The position numbers and the translations under genes are program-made. The notes below the pieces were generated by a model. The model was not told the origin of the DNA and made no database searches. It was given only the letters and a program-made list of their open reading frames with translations. DNA of 64,000 nt from Mytilus californianus (lineage: Eukaryota > Mollusca > Bivalvia > Mytilida > Mytilidae), in the NCBI RefSeq assembly GCF_021869535.1, contig NW_026262701.1, positions 5,471,501 through 5,535,500 of the forward strand, written 5' to 3'. Every line of letters begins with the position of its first letter. The stretch's first letter is position 1. Of the stretch, positions 12,801-27,800 are shown one piece after another.

Positions 12801-15800
12801 ACTTTTACACCAGGAGGTTGCTGTAGTGCGCACATAAACTTGATAAGACGAGTTTTACCACATCCTGTCTCTCCCATAATGATAACTGGTATATGACATC
12901 TACAATTTAATAAATCATTCAGCAACAGTAACTTAATAAAAAGTAAAACAACAAAAAAAAATGAACTCCAAGGAAAATTCAAAACGGAAAGTCCCTCATC
13001 AAATGGCAAAATCAAAAGCTCAAACACATCATACTAATGGAAAACAACTGTCATATTCCTGACTCTGTACAGACATTTCCTTATGTAGAAAATGGTGGAT
13101 TAAACCTGGTTTTATAGCTAGCTTAACCTCTCACTTGTATGACAGTCGCATAAAATTCCATAACAAACTGTAAAACAGAATAAAAAGTTAAAGACGAATA
13201 CACATCACACTAATACATTCTCATGTTCAGTAAACCCGAGTCTAAACACTAATTTAACATGTATATTAAATAATTCACTTAATAATGAACAATGTTTCAA
13301 GATGATGAATTACAAAACTTTAACCTGATACAGGGTGGACAGACGTAACAGATGGACAGACCCACATCCTGGAAAACATAATGACCCTCTTTTATCGTAG
13401 GCGGGCATAAAAAAGAAGTTCATAGATTCTTTGGTATCCAAATTGGTAAGTCTACCTGAACCTGCTGTCAAAGGGTGTTGGTTTTGTTTCACTTGACCCA
13501 TTTAACTTTTATAAAATTAAATGTAAGTGAGAATGAGAGAAGATTTTTGTTAGGATATTGTTACTTTACTTTTAAACTTCAAATTGGTTTGCAATATAAG
13601 AATTATCTTTTCAAAATATAAAAACATTTAAAAGTTTTGATATTACTTTAATTCAATATTTACTTGAATCTCATATATATAGCCAGAATCTTCTTCACAT
13701 TATCTGTTGTCAGTTCATACGTCTCATCAGGGTCATGTGGTATATCTAATCCCATCACATTACATAGCTTAGTAATTTGTTCAGATCTATAAAAACAGAA
13801 AAAAAGCTTAAATCTATACAAAATATAGTGTTCAAACTATTATTAATACAAAAAATTAGGAATGCATTAATTCAGAATATATAAATTATACATGTAGCAT
13901 ATACCTTGTAAATTTCTATTAAAAGGTAAACGTTTACAGCCAATTATCAAGCTGATGTCAAAACTAAAAGAAAATTCCTTATTATAAAATATCAGTTTTT
14001 TTTTTTTAAATCTTTACATTATAATCTATTTGAAAATCTATCAAAAGGTATAACTCACCTTTTAAGGGCATCAAAGTTTTCTGCCAGGTTGACCTTGTTT
14101 CTTTGAAGTGCATCAAATAAATTTTTTTGCATTATTCCTTTTTCTAAGACTGTTCCTGTCTGTAAATCAACTAAGTTTCCTGTTCTTTTTTCTATGTTAA
14201 AACCAAGGAATGTCATGCTATGATGGTCTGGGTTGAAGAACAAGTATGGATGTGGACTACAGAACAAAATAAATCATGAAAATAAGACTCAATAATAAAA
14301 CAATTACTCAAAAAAACATAAACTTTCTTCTTTATTTTTTGGAACAAATGAGATTGGCTCAATATATTACCAACTCAGCAGCAAAGATTTAAGTAAATAA
14401 CATCAAAAGCACTATGTTTTGTCAGAGTAAGACTATCTGAAATATGTTCTCAATGCTGATTGGTTGAATTGGTGGTGAGACATCTATATTAGTCTGTCAT
14501 ATATCAGTAATAGCATTTTTAAATTTGGTCTTACTTATTTGCTTTTAGCCTTCTTGCATTTAGGGGGAAAACAGCAAATAATAGACTGATGGTCAATTTG
14601 TACTAAAATTTCATTGCTTTTTAAATACCTAGTTTCCCATGTACGCCTCATTTTGTATTGTTGTACAACGTCATCATCGCCCTCCTCCGGATTTATTTCT
14701 CTCTTTAACATCTGTATTGGTGACTCCTCACTTACTTCTAATGATCTTGTGGAAAAATCCTTCAAAATTAAGACAATTAAAATCATACATTTTTAACCAC
14801 AAAAAAAAAAAAAAAAGGAACTACATTTCAAATTTGGTTATTAATAAATATATTAAAACATATTTAAGCAATTAAACAAAATTCATTAGTATGATATTAC
14901 ATATTTTTGTACAAATTAGCATGAATTTAAAATTAAAATGTGAGGTGTAAGTTGATATTTCTGAAGGTACTGCTAGCACATGTCCACATATGCATTCACA
15001 TCAATCTTTACACTATCAGCATTATTTCTTGTCTTCTGTATTTGTCATGCAAAGAAGTACAGGAACAAAATTCAAAAATCTGTAACTTTATCATTTTAGC
15101 TACATACAAAAACTCAGGTTGATATCTCCAGACACAACCAACTGTAGTCAACTTTATGTATATGCTGACATGAGGGAAAATGAGAATGACCTACAAAGAT
15201 AAAACTATATACCTCTGCAACTGGATGGTTATTTTCTCTAACCTAAAACTCTTCATCTGATTGGTGTAAAAGTTGCAAATTGGTTCCACTTTATTTTTAA
15301 TTCCTACAGTCCAAAAGAAGGCTTACCCTTGACATTTGTATCAGAAATCTGAGTACAAATTTAGAAAATCCAGGTAAATCCTCCATTGCTGCCAGACCAC
15401 AGAAAGCTGACACCTCAAAGTCTTGCAGCTGTTTGTTCAAGAAGCTGACAAAATGATACAACTCAGACCAAGATGGATCTTTAATACCACAGTGACTAAA
15501 ATAAAGTTATATTTATTTCATTACAAAATAATGTGAAACACTTATTTTACATGGATTTTGGCTAAAATATATAATAAAGTCTGTCAAATCTATTCACAAC
15601 TTTTTAGACATGTTGAAATTAAGAGCTTGACATATTGTTTTTTGTGTTGTTGGGTTGCTGTCAAATTAAGCCTTACCCCTCATCATCTGATATTTGTTAG
15701 AATATCTGCTTTCTTTATATAACATTACAAAGAGAATAATACATTAGAGCTTGAAAAAAATGTAAAAAACTGAAATTAATAAAATTTGGCTAAATTTCAA

Positions 15801-18800
15801 AAACAATTTTAGAACATTGAAGACAAAACACAACGTCCTACAAATGAAAACCGCCACTTAATATATGGGGTCCTAGTTATTCTTATTATTATCATTTCAC
15901 ATGTGACAAAGGAAATTGTTGGTGAGCACTATTACATAAACAAAAATTATTTGTTCACAATTTCTATCAACTAGTACTGTTATGTAGCTATTGTACCTGA
16001 TTAATACTGTCAAACAGTTTCTCTCATCTCCTTCAACCTTGTTTGGGTCAACACCATCAAGTTTCTGGTTATTATCAAGTCTCTTTAGATACTGGTATGG
16101 TCTTTGGAATGTGGCACTTTGAAATTCAATGCGATCAAAGAGTCTATCATGGGTGGTATGGTCTTTTGGTATCCTAGTATTATTGAGTATATCCAGACTA
16201 TCCTGAGGAGATCTACAGGTTACATAGGGTAGAATGTCCAAGCAATGATGTAAACACTTCAACTTTCCTACCTGTATGTAATATAAATGAATAGTTATCA
16301 TACATGTACAAAATAATCCTTAATTTATAGGAAATCAAAACTTTTTTTCATGAAAGATAACATTAAAGCAGAGACAAAAAGGTGGATTGAACAGAACGCT
16401 TAAAATAATTTGTGCAATACATATTTACATTTTGTGTCTACTAGTTATGAAATAGTGGGTTATTTTTTTGTGGGGTGTAGATGTGACTTTGTATAACTTC
16501 TTTCTAAGCAAGTACCAACAGTCAAAGGTCTTTAGTTATATCTTAGATATTTTGTCATTAAGGAAAGCTGGTATTTCTGGCTGTTCTATAGTCTCTGTTA
16601 AGTATATCTACAACCCTAGACAGAGAGAAATTTTGAAATATTGTATGGACATAACTCAACTGTTAGAGAGGGAATGTTGATTTGTACATGTCTGTTGTTT
16701 ATGTTTTTTTTGTTGTTGGAGGATTTCTGTCTCATTGATGTATATCCTACATCTTATTTTATTCTGAATGATGAATTCAATTGGTTTTTCAATACAAGTT
16801 CTTATCTTAGAATCTTGAACAGCAGTCAGTTTAAAATTGTGAAATCTTAAAAATAAAAAAATCATGTACAAGATTGATTATTTATTTTTGTAACATGTTT
16901 TCAAATATTTATGAATTCACACCTCTTTGACTTTTGCATCTGTATCCTTAGCTAATAGAGGCATAGACTCGATGATGTAGTAATCCAACTCAGATCTTCT
17001 CCATACATATCCAGAACTATGGCCTAAACATCCAAGTATTAACAACTGAAAGAGAAAAGCATCTACTCCTTCCTGGACCTGCAAATAAATCAAGGAAAAA
17101 AAGTTGTGGAACATGTATATAACAAGTATAAATTGCCATTTTCAAACTCAAAAACAGGCCAAATTGGTGTATCTACCTTTTGAAATTAACAAACTTTATG
17201 TAGACATCCTATAGCCATACTTTAGTTTCAATCCATTCAGCAGTTTCTTCAGGAAGATTTTTAAAGACAAGTTTACATACAGCGGATGACTAACCTTAAG
17301 ACAATGGACGCAAAGTGATGGACAGTTGAGCTAAAAAGCAGCTTTTCTATCAGCTATTCTATCCAATACAATAAATTTATGGACGGTTTAATTTCAGAAA
17401 TTTAAGATATTATAAGAAAAACAAACTAGACATTGTACAAGGGCATGTTTCTCACCGACTGTTAATGACATCTTTACACTAAATCCATTGGATTTTGAAT
17501 GTGTACTGATTGATATTTTAGTCTTAGTTACATGATTTTTTTTATTAGTTGTTATTGGATTTGAACTAGCTGTCAGTCTCTGTGAGTACTCTCAGATCTG
17601 TATTTAGTGTCTTTTTTGTTGTGGGGATGTATAAATACCCTGCCACGTCTGGTCTATGTTTTTGTTAGATGTTTTTCTGCTTTGTATCGATCTGATGAGT
17701 TAAGCCCTTTTCAATTGATTTTTATAGTTTGTTCTTATGTTGTACTGTTACACCACTGTCCCAAGTTAGGGGGATGGTTTGGCCCCAGCAATCTAGTTTC
17801 ACCCCGCCACATTCTGTATGTGCCTGTACCAAGTCAGGAGCCTGTTATTCAGTGGTTGAAATTTGTTGCTGTATATCATATTTGTTTTTGTTCATTGTTA
17901 TGTACATAAATCAGGCTATTAGTTTTCTCGTTTGAATTGTTTCACATTTGTCATTTCGGGCCTTTTATAGCTGACTATGTGGAATGGGTGTTGATTATTG
18001 TTGAAGGCTGTACAGTGACCTTTAGTTGTTAACTTCTATGTCATTTGATATCTGGTGGAGATCAATTTGTCTCATTGGCAATCATACCACATCTTCTTAC
18101 TTTTATACCTCTGCATAATAGAGATATTACCTCGTGTGAAATGTCTATATGAAATATCCTTGGTCTATAATCTTGTGGAGGTGAAATTTCATCTTTGAAG
18201 ATGTCCATAATTTCATCATTATTCAATGCCTTTTCATGAAGAGGAATAGTGATACTGTTTTCCATGGTAGGAACTTGTTGCTGTAAACTCTCTACCATTC
18301 TCATCTTGTATAATGTCTTCCCAATGCCAGCTCTCCATGACTTTACAACACGAACACTGCATCTAAATGAAGCATAAGGAATAAAGTATGAAGATGTCTG
18401 TTGGTTATTTATGTTATTTTTTGTCCTATGATTGAAAATAAATATCTAAATTTCATTTAAAGAAAATGACCAATATATGCCTTAATATTATAGCTTTTAA
18501 AAATTATTCCACTTTGCAGAGTTAAATATTAAATCTACATGACTTTTATCAAACAAGACTTCTACTGTATCTGTGATACAGATATTCAATAATTGTAAAT
18601 CAAGGATAGCAACTGTACGAAAAATTTTGAAAAGTGATTTCAATTCTACCATAAAAGCCCTTGGTTCAATAGTTTTCTTAAAAATTATCAACTTCCAATC
18701 AAGAAAACCTTAATAGAAAACACAAGCAGTTTTATACTCAATATCCTGGTACAGCTGGAAAAAAAAACTGATTTCACATCGCTTCATTTAAAATTTGACA

Positions 18801-21800
18801 TTACCTTTCATAATCTACGACAGATGCTGGTTTTGTGTTGTTCTCCTCATCTACCTTTAATTTTGCCAGCAAGTATTTCCTAATAGCAGACACCTCTGTA
18901 TTTAAAGGGTTCTTGTGATATTTGTCAAGGGCTGCTACTATTCTAGATTTGTATTCATTTTCACTACTGCAAATAACTACGAGTCGGTACTGTATGCCTT
19001 GAAAAATAATAAAGAAGGTACACTATACTTTTCCTATACATTCAAGTTTTGTTTTAACACATAAAATTTACAGTAGGTGTTTAATTCATACAAATGCTGA
19101 TCTTTCATTGAATAAAGGACGAATCTCATTTGATTCTGTTATATGCTTTCATTTCCTATGAAAACAACTCATGCTATATGAAAGCAACCAAGGATAATAT
19201 AATTATTAGCTCCATCTTCCAAAATCATTCAACACTGACCAACAGCTTTAACCTGACACATGACAGACAGATGCACAGACAAGAAAACATAATGCCCCGG
19301 CACGATAAAAATATTTTTAGTGACAGTATTTTTTAATTATAGTCAGTCTATTGTATAAATAAAAGGGCTTTGAAGAAAATTACCTCTACTTTTAGCACTT
19401 TTCATGTGTCTTTCCAAAGATTTCTCTCCCTTATCACTGACATCATAATCAAGCAGATCAGCATTGACAAGACAGTAGATTTTACTGTTGTCAGCAAATA
19501 ATGCTCTTCTCCAGAATGTTTCAAGCTGAAAAAGATACAAATTTAAAGTTTTGTATTTAATGTAAAAATAAATGTAACCTCCTTTTGTTTACTCATTACA
19601 TTGAATTAAGCATTTAGTCCAACAGGACATGATTGCATCATCATTTTCCTTAAAATCATACCAGTACTTCAAACAAAAACAAAAACAAAGGCCTGTCAAT
19701 GTTAAGCATCACCTAACATTCCAGCAGTCTAAGATAAGTATACAGCAATGATTCTTTTTAATCTGACAAACATTGATAGTAAGTTTTAAAGATTTTTTCA
19801 TATCTACCAGTTACTTTTCAACCATTAGATTTTCAATAAAACAGGCACATAACTTCAATTCAAAGAGCTATCTACTTACCATATCCAATGTAGTGTAAGG
19901 TGTACACAAGAGAACCTCATCAGACTGTGGTAGAGGTCTGTTCACTTCATGACTGTATACAGATAATACTGTGTTGTAGATATCACCTGAAATACATAGG
20001 ATACATTTTGATGGCAAGCAATGTAATGTATTTGATGGGATCTGCACTTCTCTTATCTAAGATGTGTACCTTTCGAGAAATTATGTAAATGTATCAGACA
20101 GTTTTACATATTATTGGCACTGACATAAAATTTAATGTGGTTATATTTCAAGCTCTGATGCATGAACATTTTGGGAAAATAAAATTACTTAACATTAACT
20201 AATATTTCCCTATAAAACTTGATTGAAATTTCAGATTAAATACCAAAATAAATTTGATTTCAAAGTCCCTCCTTAAATATCTAAGGGATTCTGAAAAATG
20301 GAAACACTTACTTTGTGGGCAAATTATAAGGTTAGGCTCTGAGGAAGCAAAACATGGCAACAAGGTTCTTTCTACCATGAAGGTTTCTGAAAAAAAATAA
20401 TTCAAGGTACAAGTGACTCTTTTTAATAAAACTGATGGATATCTTGAAGCATAATACATTTAATAACCTGTAAACACAGAGATATGTAATGCCTTTTTGT
20501 TATTTTGATAGTAAAATGCAAATGTTGAAATTAAAACAGCAATACTTTATCATGTAAGCTATTCAAAATATTCAATGTCAATGAACCATGACTGAAGGTA
20601 CATGGGCCAAACAATCTACATGAAAATGAGATGTGCCAATGCTAAAACATATGCATACCAAATATCATTGACCTACCACAAGTGGTTCCCAAATAACTGA
20701 CCTAATTACAAACTAATACATGCAAACTAAGCAAATGTTTCAAAGTCAATAGACCACGATTGAAGGGGCCGGCCAAACAATCTACATGGAAATGTGATGT
20801 GCCAATGCTAATACAACTGAATACCAAATATCATTGACCTACCTCTAGTGGTTCCCTATAAACTGACCTAATCACAAACTAATACATGTAAACTAAGCAA
20901 AAGCTTTAAAGTCAATAGATCACGACTGAGGGGGCAGGACCAAACAATCTACATGGAAATGTGGTGTGCCAATGCTAATACAACTGAATACCAAATATCA
21001 TTGACCTACCACTAGTGGTTCCCCACAAAACTGACCTAATAAGAAACTAATACATTGTTGAAGAAGCCACCACAGTCGATGCCGGAAACAGCATACCTAT
21101 GTCTCAGAAGTCAAGGTGACACAGAAATGATTAAACTAAGAGTACTGCAAGAAAAGCTCACAAAGTGATACCCCTACTTGCCATCAAAACCATGTGCTGG
21201 CAACTTTGCCCAAGGGATTTCTTTATATAATTTCTAAAAGAATGTTATAAAGAATTTGTTGGTCTTTTTATCTGATAATCAATTATATTAGTGCATTTGT
21301 GGTAAATTCACATCATCATCATTTACAATTTAACAACAATTAATTTTGTCATCCTTTTTTCCCTAGCTCGAATGACTTTCAACTCTAATTTTTAATATCT
21401 AAAGCATACCTTGCTCAGCAAGTCTGTTCAAAATCATGCCTAGATGTTCCACACTAAGATAGTCAGAAACACTAGATGAAACAGACATCAGAAAATTCTT
21501 CCATAGTTCCTCCAGAGTTTTGATTAATTTCTCTACAGCATTCTCCCTGTAAAGTAAATATCAACTTTCTTGATATTTGCAAAATGACAGTGTGTTTCTG
21601 GTTTTCTGCCATTAATGAGCCAACAGCTCATAGGCAACATATTTTGAATACTTTATATTGTGTGCTGAAAGAGTCGTGTGTTTGGGAAAACTCAATGGAC
21701 TGGAGCATCTGACCCTCCTTTACATCTTCATATAACGGATCTAATAATATATCAAGATTTATGCAGAAATTATTAAAACATTTAGAAAGAGTTGCAATGA

Positions 21801-24800
21801 CAAGGTCAGTGTTGGACAGGGTAAAAAGTCTTAGATGAAAGAGGCATAATTCTGAATAAACTTAAAAGAAATAAAAAAATCCTTCACATGGTGATGTTTG
21901 TGCATATCACAATCAACAAGTGAAACTGCGAGCTACTGCTCACTGATGATACCCCCGCTGCAACTGGATAATTTTAATAGTGTTAAAATATGTAAGTGTT
22001 CAGTAAACAGGAAGTTGTTGAGTGATGAATCTGAAAATGCATCACACGGTATAGCTGACTTATATAAACCCTGAAACCAAATTTCAGAAATCCTTATGAT
22101 GTAGTTCCTGAGAAAAATGGGACAGAAAATATTCATAGGCCGAACTGACAGACTGACGGACAGACAGACAGAGGTAAAACAGTATACTCCCACTTTTTTA
22201 GAACGGGGGTTTAATTATTCTACAAAGTTTGAAGCAAATCCAACAAAACATAAAGAAGTAGGTCTGGAGACAGACAGACAGACAAAATGATTCCTGTATA
22301 CCCCCAAACTTTGCTTGCAGAGTTTTTTGTTCTGGAAATGGTTCTTAGGAAACAGATATAGTTAAATACCTAGTGGCACCACCCAGGTCATGAACAAGAC
22401 CTTTTGTAACTGAAGCTAAGGATTGATCAGTCTTTATCCATCCTGTAAACACTTCCTGTTGTCTGACTTCCTCTCTCTGAGCTTCATCTATATTTTGTTC
22501 TTCTGGCTTGAAATCATCTTCGTTGGTCATACACCATACTAATCCTGAATAGAAATTAACAATCCTGATGAAATATAATGGCATGAAAGGTTTTCAAAAC
22601 TGAAAGAACAAGTGAAACTGTGAGCTACAGCTCACTGATGATAACCCCAGCCCAAATATTTGACGGTAAACAGGAAGTTGTTGAGTGATGAATCTGAAAA
22701 CGCATCACACGGTATAGCTGAATTATATAAACACTGAAACCAAATTTCAGAAATCCTTGTAATGTAGTTCCTGAGAAAAATGTGACGAAAATTTTCAACT
22801 TGGATGTGTTGTGTAAAATGATGTAAGTGTTCGGTTAACAGGAAGTTGTTGAGTGATCAATCTGAAAAAGCATCACACGGTATACCCGACTTATATAAAC
22901 CCTGAAACCAAATTTCAGAAATCCTTGTATTGTAGTTCCTAAGAAAAATGCGACGAAAAATTTTCATGGGAAGGATGGACTGACTGACGGACGGATGGAC
23001 AGACAGAGGTAAAACAGTATACCCCCACTTTTTTCATGCTAAATTAATGCAACTATTTTCTGTTATATTCAAAGACATTTCAAGTTAATAAAAAAATCCC
23101 ATGATTTCCTGTCAATTTAATAAACAGAACGAATCCCGGAAATGAATTTGGAATTACTTGTACTTTGGTATTGTCGTGAAACTTTCGGTTTTAATTTCGT
23201 GTTCAAAATCAAAAGAAACGTTAGAAATGTCTGAGAAATTTACCATTTTGAGTCATTAAAATCATTTTAATTTTAAAGTGTTGCATTCCATTAACTGTTC
23301 TTGAACCGTTTTTAGAAATAACAGTAAGAAAATTCATGAAGTAAATGCGATGAAAAAGTCAATAGAAGTTCGTTGATGCTGTAAATCTAGTGTGAATAAT
23401 TTCGACAGCTTGAAAAAGAGGCCCAACTTTTAAGTTATCTCAAAATTGTGTAATAAAAATTAGAGATCCTTGGTCCATAGGTCAACTTCTATTTAGTTTC
23501 ACTAAAATCTACAAAAAAAAACACCTACTTTTTGAGCATCTCTTTTTATTATTTTGATATTTTGTGAGATACTGGGGGAAAATAGAACAGTTCTTATCAT
23601 GTCTCTTTTTCCCTGCTATTGGCACTGTATAGTTTTATCAGACTGTAAATCTTTATCATGCATTTTTCAATTTTCTTTTGTCCAAAATGTCTTATGTGTT
23701 TTAAGTAAGATGCTATAAAAATTTTATGGTTTACAATATGAGTCATGTACATTTATTGCGAACCCAATGAAAAATTTCCACAGTGCCATCTCTATCTTGA
23801 CCAGGTATTTAAACTTTTGCAAGTTCACCTGTCCTATTGAATGAATACAATAGCTATTTTTCTCTGTGTAGTTTATTCACTGCATGGGACCTTTAAATTT
23901 CTTCTAAGAGAAATCTATCACTCATTGATTACTTTACCTGAGTAAAAAAATTTTCTTATATATAGACAAAAATACTGTTTTTATACTCATTAAATGTGTG
24001 TGATGATGTATTTATTCAATATTATTGCGAACCCAATGAAAGTTTTCCACAGTGCCATCTCCATCTTGACCAGGTATTTAAACTTTTGCAAGTTCACCTG
24101 TCCTATTTAATAAATACAATAGCTATTGTTCTCTGTGTAGTTTATTCTCTGGGACCTTTAAATTTCTTCTAAGAGAAATCTATCATTCATTGATTAAATT
24201 ACCTTAGTAAAAAAATTATCTTATATGTAGACAAAAATACTTTTTTTATACTTATTAACTGCGTGTGACGATGTAGTTATTCAATATTAATAATATATTT
24301 TCATTCATTTTAATATAAACATTGATTCAATCATAAAAAGTTGATTTCTGACAAAACTTTCAACATTGTTCCTTTTAAAAAAAAGATTGTTTGACATGAA
24401 TAAGAACTTAAAAATAATGATGTTTCAAATTAAGATCTTCTTAAATGTATTCTATAACTAAACAAAAAAAAAATCAAATTTCAATAGGAACATTGATAAA
24501 ACTTTTGTTAGAAATTAACTTTTTATGATTGAATCAATGTTTATATTAAACTGAATGAAAATATATTATTAATATTGAATAAATACATCACAAATAATGA
24601 GTATAAAAAAAGTATTTTTGTTTATATATAAGAATTTTTTTTTACTCAGGTAATTTAATCAATGAATGATAGATTTCTCTTAGTATATGTAAGAGAATGA
24701 TAATCCCTTTCTTCATGATTAAGTACGAGCGTTAGCGAGTACTTATCATGAAGTAAGGGATTATCATTCTCTTACAAACTTAGAATATTGTAAAGTGCTC

Positions 24801-27800
24801 AAGGCTCAAATGATCTATCAATTAGTTTCATTGTCAGTGCAATGTTTATAATTGATGCATGACTTCCTTTTTCCGCATGTCATTTATGGATTAGTTTTAG
24901 TGATGTGAGGACTTTCTTATCATTTGGGAAATATTTTTAAAAAAATGCGTTATAGATATTAGGTGACACAACAGTAGAAAGAAAAGGTAGGAATTGTATG
25001 TTTCCTGATTGTGAGTATGAATGTAAATCATGTAATATTTTAGTGAGGAATTATCCTTTTTTTTATTTACAGTTTAAATCAATTAATACATTTGAGTTAC
25101 AACTAAATTTTATTTCACAGCCAATAATTTGGTCCGGCTTTTTACATCAAATACTGTTTCATTATGTCAGGGAAATGTTAAAAAATAATGCCCTTAAAAG
25201 TTTTTAATATGTTCAAAACTAAATTCCTGTTTTTTTTTTTATCCGAATACATGTATTGGAAATAACTATTCTCCCCAAACGCTGATCAAGTAATCAAAGT
25301 TTTGGAAAGCTAAAGATTTAGGTTATTTTTTATCTGAAAGATTTTTTTCCTTTTTTTTTGCATTGCTTTGGTATTGTTTAATTTTATAGTAATTTGAAGT
25401 TATTAATATTTTCATAATAACATTCACGGTACCAATTTTACTGCACCAGTGAACAACTTATTTTGAGATTTTTGTTTGTTTCACACTTCAACTTTTAGTC
25501 AGGTTCAATCACTCTGTGATAAATCCTTTCAATCTGATACAATGTGCTTCAGGGCAGTTGTAACTCATTTATAGAAACTCTTTGTTTTGAACTGTAAATA
25601 GACCCAAATAATAGGATAATCCCTTCCTAAGAACATGATTTACATTCATTCTTCACAATTAAGAGGCATCCAATCCTACAATTTCATTGGTCGAGAGTAC
25701 TTTGCTATATTCTAAGAAGAAATTTAAAGGTCCCAGAGAATAAACTACACAGAGAACAATAGCTATTGTATTTATTCAATAGGACAGGTGAACTTGCAAA
25801 AGTTTAAATACCTGGTCAAGATAGAGATGGCACTGTGGAAAACTTTCATTGGGTTCGCAATAAATAGAATAAACTATACCTACCCTCGTCAATATTATCA
25901 GACTCTACATGTTTCAAGGCTTCCCTTGCTATTACAGGTGAATATCCAGCACTTGCCATTTCTTCTATAAATTTCTGTACTTTCACATCTTCTGGTTCTT
26001 CATCAACCAAAATCTGATCACTGTCGGTGGTCTCCATTTCTGTTTTTCTCTCTTCCTTGACATTATCAATATCTGACTTAGCAGCAGTCATAGCTTTCAC
26101 CAAGTCATCTTTAGTACACCCTTGCTTCACAGCAGACAGTAATGGATAAATCAAAGCTGATGGCTCTTTGTCAGACCCTAGTTTTACAAGTTCTTGTTGT
26201 AAAATCACCATCTGGTCAATTGTAAAGTTATTCAAGCAGTAATATTTGTCCCTTGTGTGGTCAATATACTCCAGCCATTTGTTATGACACTGCTCTAGAA
26301 ATCTAGCAAGCTGTGGTATAATATCACTGACATCTTTATTTGCTTCATCCACTCTACCTTTTAATATCTGTCTATCTCCTTCAGAGCCAAAGTTTATAAA
26401 AGCACATGCTTTACACTCTCTGTCACATAAAAACTTCACATGCCAATGTGAAAACAGGACACATCCTTCAGTAACAAGCTTTGAATAAAATCTTCCAAGT
26501 CTCTCAACTGAATCTAGAATCTAAAAATATGATCACTTTTAATATGCATATTCAAACTGTGCTTGCAGGTTTGAAGGACACTTTAGATATTTATGAATAT
26601 GATTTGAAATAAACTAATTTAAGTGTTTTTTGTGTTTGCAAGCTATTTTCCAATTAATAAGAATAGCTGTTTCGACATGTTGAAAAAAGATTCTGTGTTT
26701 TTAATTTTTGTGCAAACAACAGGATTATGCAATAAACAGGAACGAAATTAAGTGAAGTCCACTTATAATGCAATGGAGTTACAAATTATCTTAATGTTTC
26801 TCCTAAATTATTTGTTTCAACTGACCAAGGTTTATGTATATATATCAAACCTACCCACATAAATCTGTCAACATCATCTTTGCCTCTCTCAGCTTTGCCA
26901 GCAACTAACATAAGACGTGACTTAAGGTCATGTAACTGTTCATATCTGTAGTGTTTCTTCTCACCCTCACTTCCTTCCTCTTTGGGAACAAATAACTCTA
27001 TTACATCTGATAACTCCTAAAAAACAAACCTTGTTACATCTGATAACTCCTAAAAAACAAACCTTATATTAGATCTAAACCATAAGTTACATTTACAGCA
27101 ACAGAGAGGTTTTACCATTGCAATTTAGAATACATGTGGGGAAAGGATAAAAAGCTAAAAAGTTGATGGTTATTAGGCAATGTATGGTATGAGGTTGATA
27201 GCAAGACCCCTGGAACAAAAGCTTTGGTGCACTAGAAAGAGCTTGACATCACAAATAAGAGGAAACATTTGGTTAAAATGCAGGGATATCTTGTTAGAAT
27301 TTCAAAAATATATATTATGAGGGTATAGGGGCATAACACATCCACTCAGGGACAAAACCTATGGTGCACTGGAAAGATCTGGTCATGAAAATTTAGAATA
27401 TACATGGTTTCGTGTTGGTTGATTTGAACAACATCCAACATATGCAACAAGATAAATCAAAGATCTTGGTAGCTCTGATGGAAAAGAGTACTGTTGTTTC
27501 CTTTGATATCTAGTATTCTTTCCCAAAAATAATTGAACTGCACACACACACATATGTCCATCCTTACAGAAAAATGAAGTTCCATTTAAACAGTGTAAAT
27601 ATAATTCTTCCAAAACAGTTGTTCAGCTAATGCTGATTCTCCATGAAACTGTATACATTTGTTGAGAGAAAACATTTTTATTTCAATAGTTTTAAATACT
27701 GGCATGCTTGGAGGGACATATAAACATGACCTTTTTAGTGGGATTTCATCCTGAAAACCAAATAAAAAAAGCTGTTTAAGTAACATTGACCTTTGACCCA

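Larger units (their letters stand above)
23756..25860. mobile_element. TA-flanked long-inverted-repeat element
   Basis: Left end TTGCGAACCCAATGAAA (23756, and again at 24025), right end TTTCATTGGGTTCGCAA (to 25860); each outer end is flanked by TA. The inverted arms extend several hundred bases, from 24025-24365 to about 24495-25860, with the left arm's outer part duplicated in tandem (23756-24024). The right arm is interrupted by a second insertion at 24684-25716. TA flanks suggest a Tc1/mariner-type non-autonomous element. Its right end lies 23 bases from the donor of exon E15. Confidence 0.8.

Noticed and set aside
17607..17935. 68-100 codon plus-strand frames
   Set aside because: They lie in the repeat L sequence, which recurs at 30.1 and 55.6 kb with the frame broken.
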